DNA from: Propionibacteriaceae bacterium
Lineage (GTDB): Bacteria > Actinomycetota > Actinomycetes > Propionibacteriales > Propionibacteriaceae
NCBI GenBank assembly: GCA_031254155.1
Contig: JAIRVA010000069.1
Span: 1-5,004 of the forward strand
Direction of reading: 5' to 3'
Length of the DNA stretch: 5,004 bases
In this document: piece by piece, positions 4,699 to 5,004 of the stretch
Layout of the letters: each line of letters begins with the position of its first letter
How positions within the stretch are numbered: position 1 is the stretch's first letter
Notes under the pieces: model-generated
The model's input: only the letters and a program-made list of their open reading frames with translations
What the model was told of the DNA's origin: nothing
The model's database searches: none
Translations under genes and position numbers: made by a program

Positions 4699-5004
4699 TG
4701 TCCGTTCTTGACCAACAACTCTCACGGAAGTACAAACTCAATTTCCCCCGCCTGCTGCGGTCGGAGTGGATCAAGTTCTTCTCCCTGCGGTCGACGTGGT
4801 GGCTGTCGATCGTTGCGGTCGTGTGCAACATCGGGATCGTGGCCGGCTTGGCCGCTCTCGTCCGGTACATCGAGGGCCAGGCTAACTTGCCCGCCGGGGC
4901 GGATGTCGAGACGGCAGTCGGCTTCAGCTCCCTGTCGGCCCTCGTCGTCCAGGGCTGTGGGCTGGTCGGCCAGCTGGTCTTTGTCATCTTGGCGATCCTC
5001 GCCA
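4698..5004 (+). CDS. ABC-2-type transporter permease (partial, N-terminal 102 residues)
   Basis: The reading frame opens at ATG 4698 and runs beyond the window end. It begins MSVLDQQLSRKYKLNF, then LLRSEWIKFFSLRSTWW (about 19-35), the amphipathic entry sequence typical of ABC-2 permeases fed by BcrA/DrrA-type ATPases. A hydrophobic segment at about 35-57 (WWLSIVAVVCNIGIVAGLAAL) is the first membrane helix. After a polar loop (about 58-78) a second hydrophobic stretch begins near residue 79 and continues to the window edge. GGAGGAG (4686-4692) lies 5 nt upstream inside the ATPase gene, and the start shares its A with the ATPase stop (TGATG), so translation is coupled and the two products should assemble as one exporter. 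The substrate is unknown. Confidence 0.9.
   Translation, partial: MSVLDQQLSRKYKLNFPRLLRSEWIKFFSLRSTWWLSIVAVVCNIGIVAGLAALVRYIEGQANLPAGADVETAVGFSSLSALVVQGCGLVGQLVFVILAILA

Noticed and set aside
3993..4987. Long antisense reading frames opposite the ABC ATPase tail
   Set aside because: They are Gly/Arg/Pro-rich low-complexity translations, a by-product of very high GC content opposite a real gene. They lack family motifs, and the sense frame has clear ATPase motifs and a coupled permease.

Overview
The window comes from a high-GC Gram-positive bacterium (Actinobacteria). The evidence is the strong G/C bias at third codon positions, an L17 protein of actinobacterial type with an acidic C-terminal tail, a SerRS with the actinobacterial TSTSNCTEFQARR motif, and a probably leaderless serS. 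I cannot name the genus. All genes I support lie on the + strand.

Layout. Bases 1-135 hold the last 44 codons of rpoA, followed 14 nt later by rplQ (150-719). These end the classical ribosomal-protein/RNA-polymerase operon, which closes at a strong intrinsic terminator (about 737-770) with a 13-bp stem and a UCCG tetraloop. A short promoter region leads to serS (846-2120), whose -10-like box lies so close to the ATG that the mRNA is probably leaderless. Thirty-four bases after serS is a 70-residue acidic protein (2155-2367). After a 338-bp, repeat-rich, GTAC-rich gap comes its 72-residue paralogue (2706-2924). The two proteins are about 71% identical and resemble the small DUF4177 type; their function is unknown.

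A weak terminator (about 2953-2975) and a 160-bp promoter/operator region with an inverted repeat precede an ABC-2-type export operon. It encodes an ATPase (3136-4698) with a roughly 220-residue Pro/Ala/Arg/Glu-rich C-terminal extension, translationally coupled by a TGATG overlap to a membrane permease (4698 to beyond the window end).

The core genes (transcription, translation, tRNA-Ser charging) are ordinary. The less ordinary material is the duplicated small-protein pair, the repeat-dense leader between the copies, the excess of the tetramer GTAC (densest between genes), and the long disordered tail on the ABC ATPase. I found no tRNA, rRNA, CRISPR array, insertion sequence or prophage signal.
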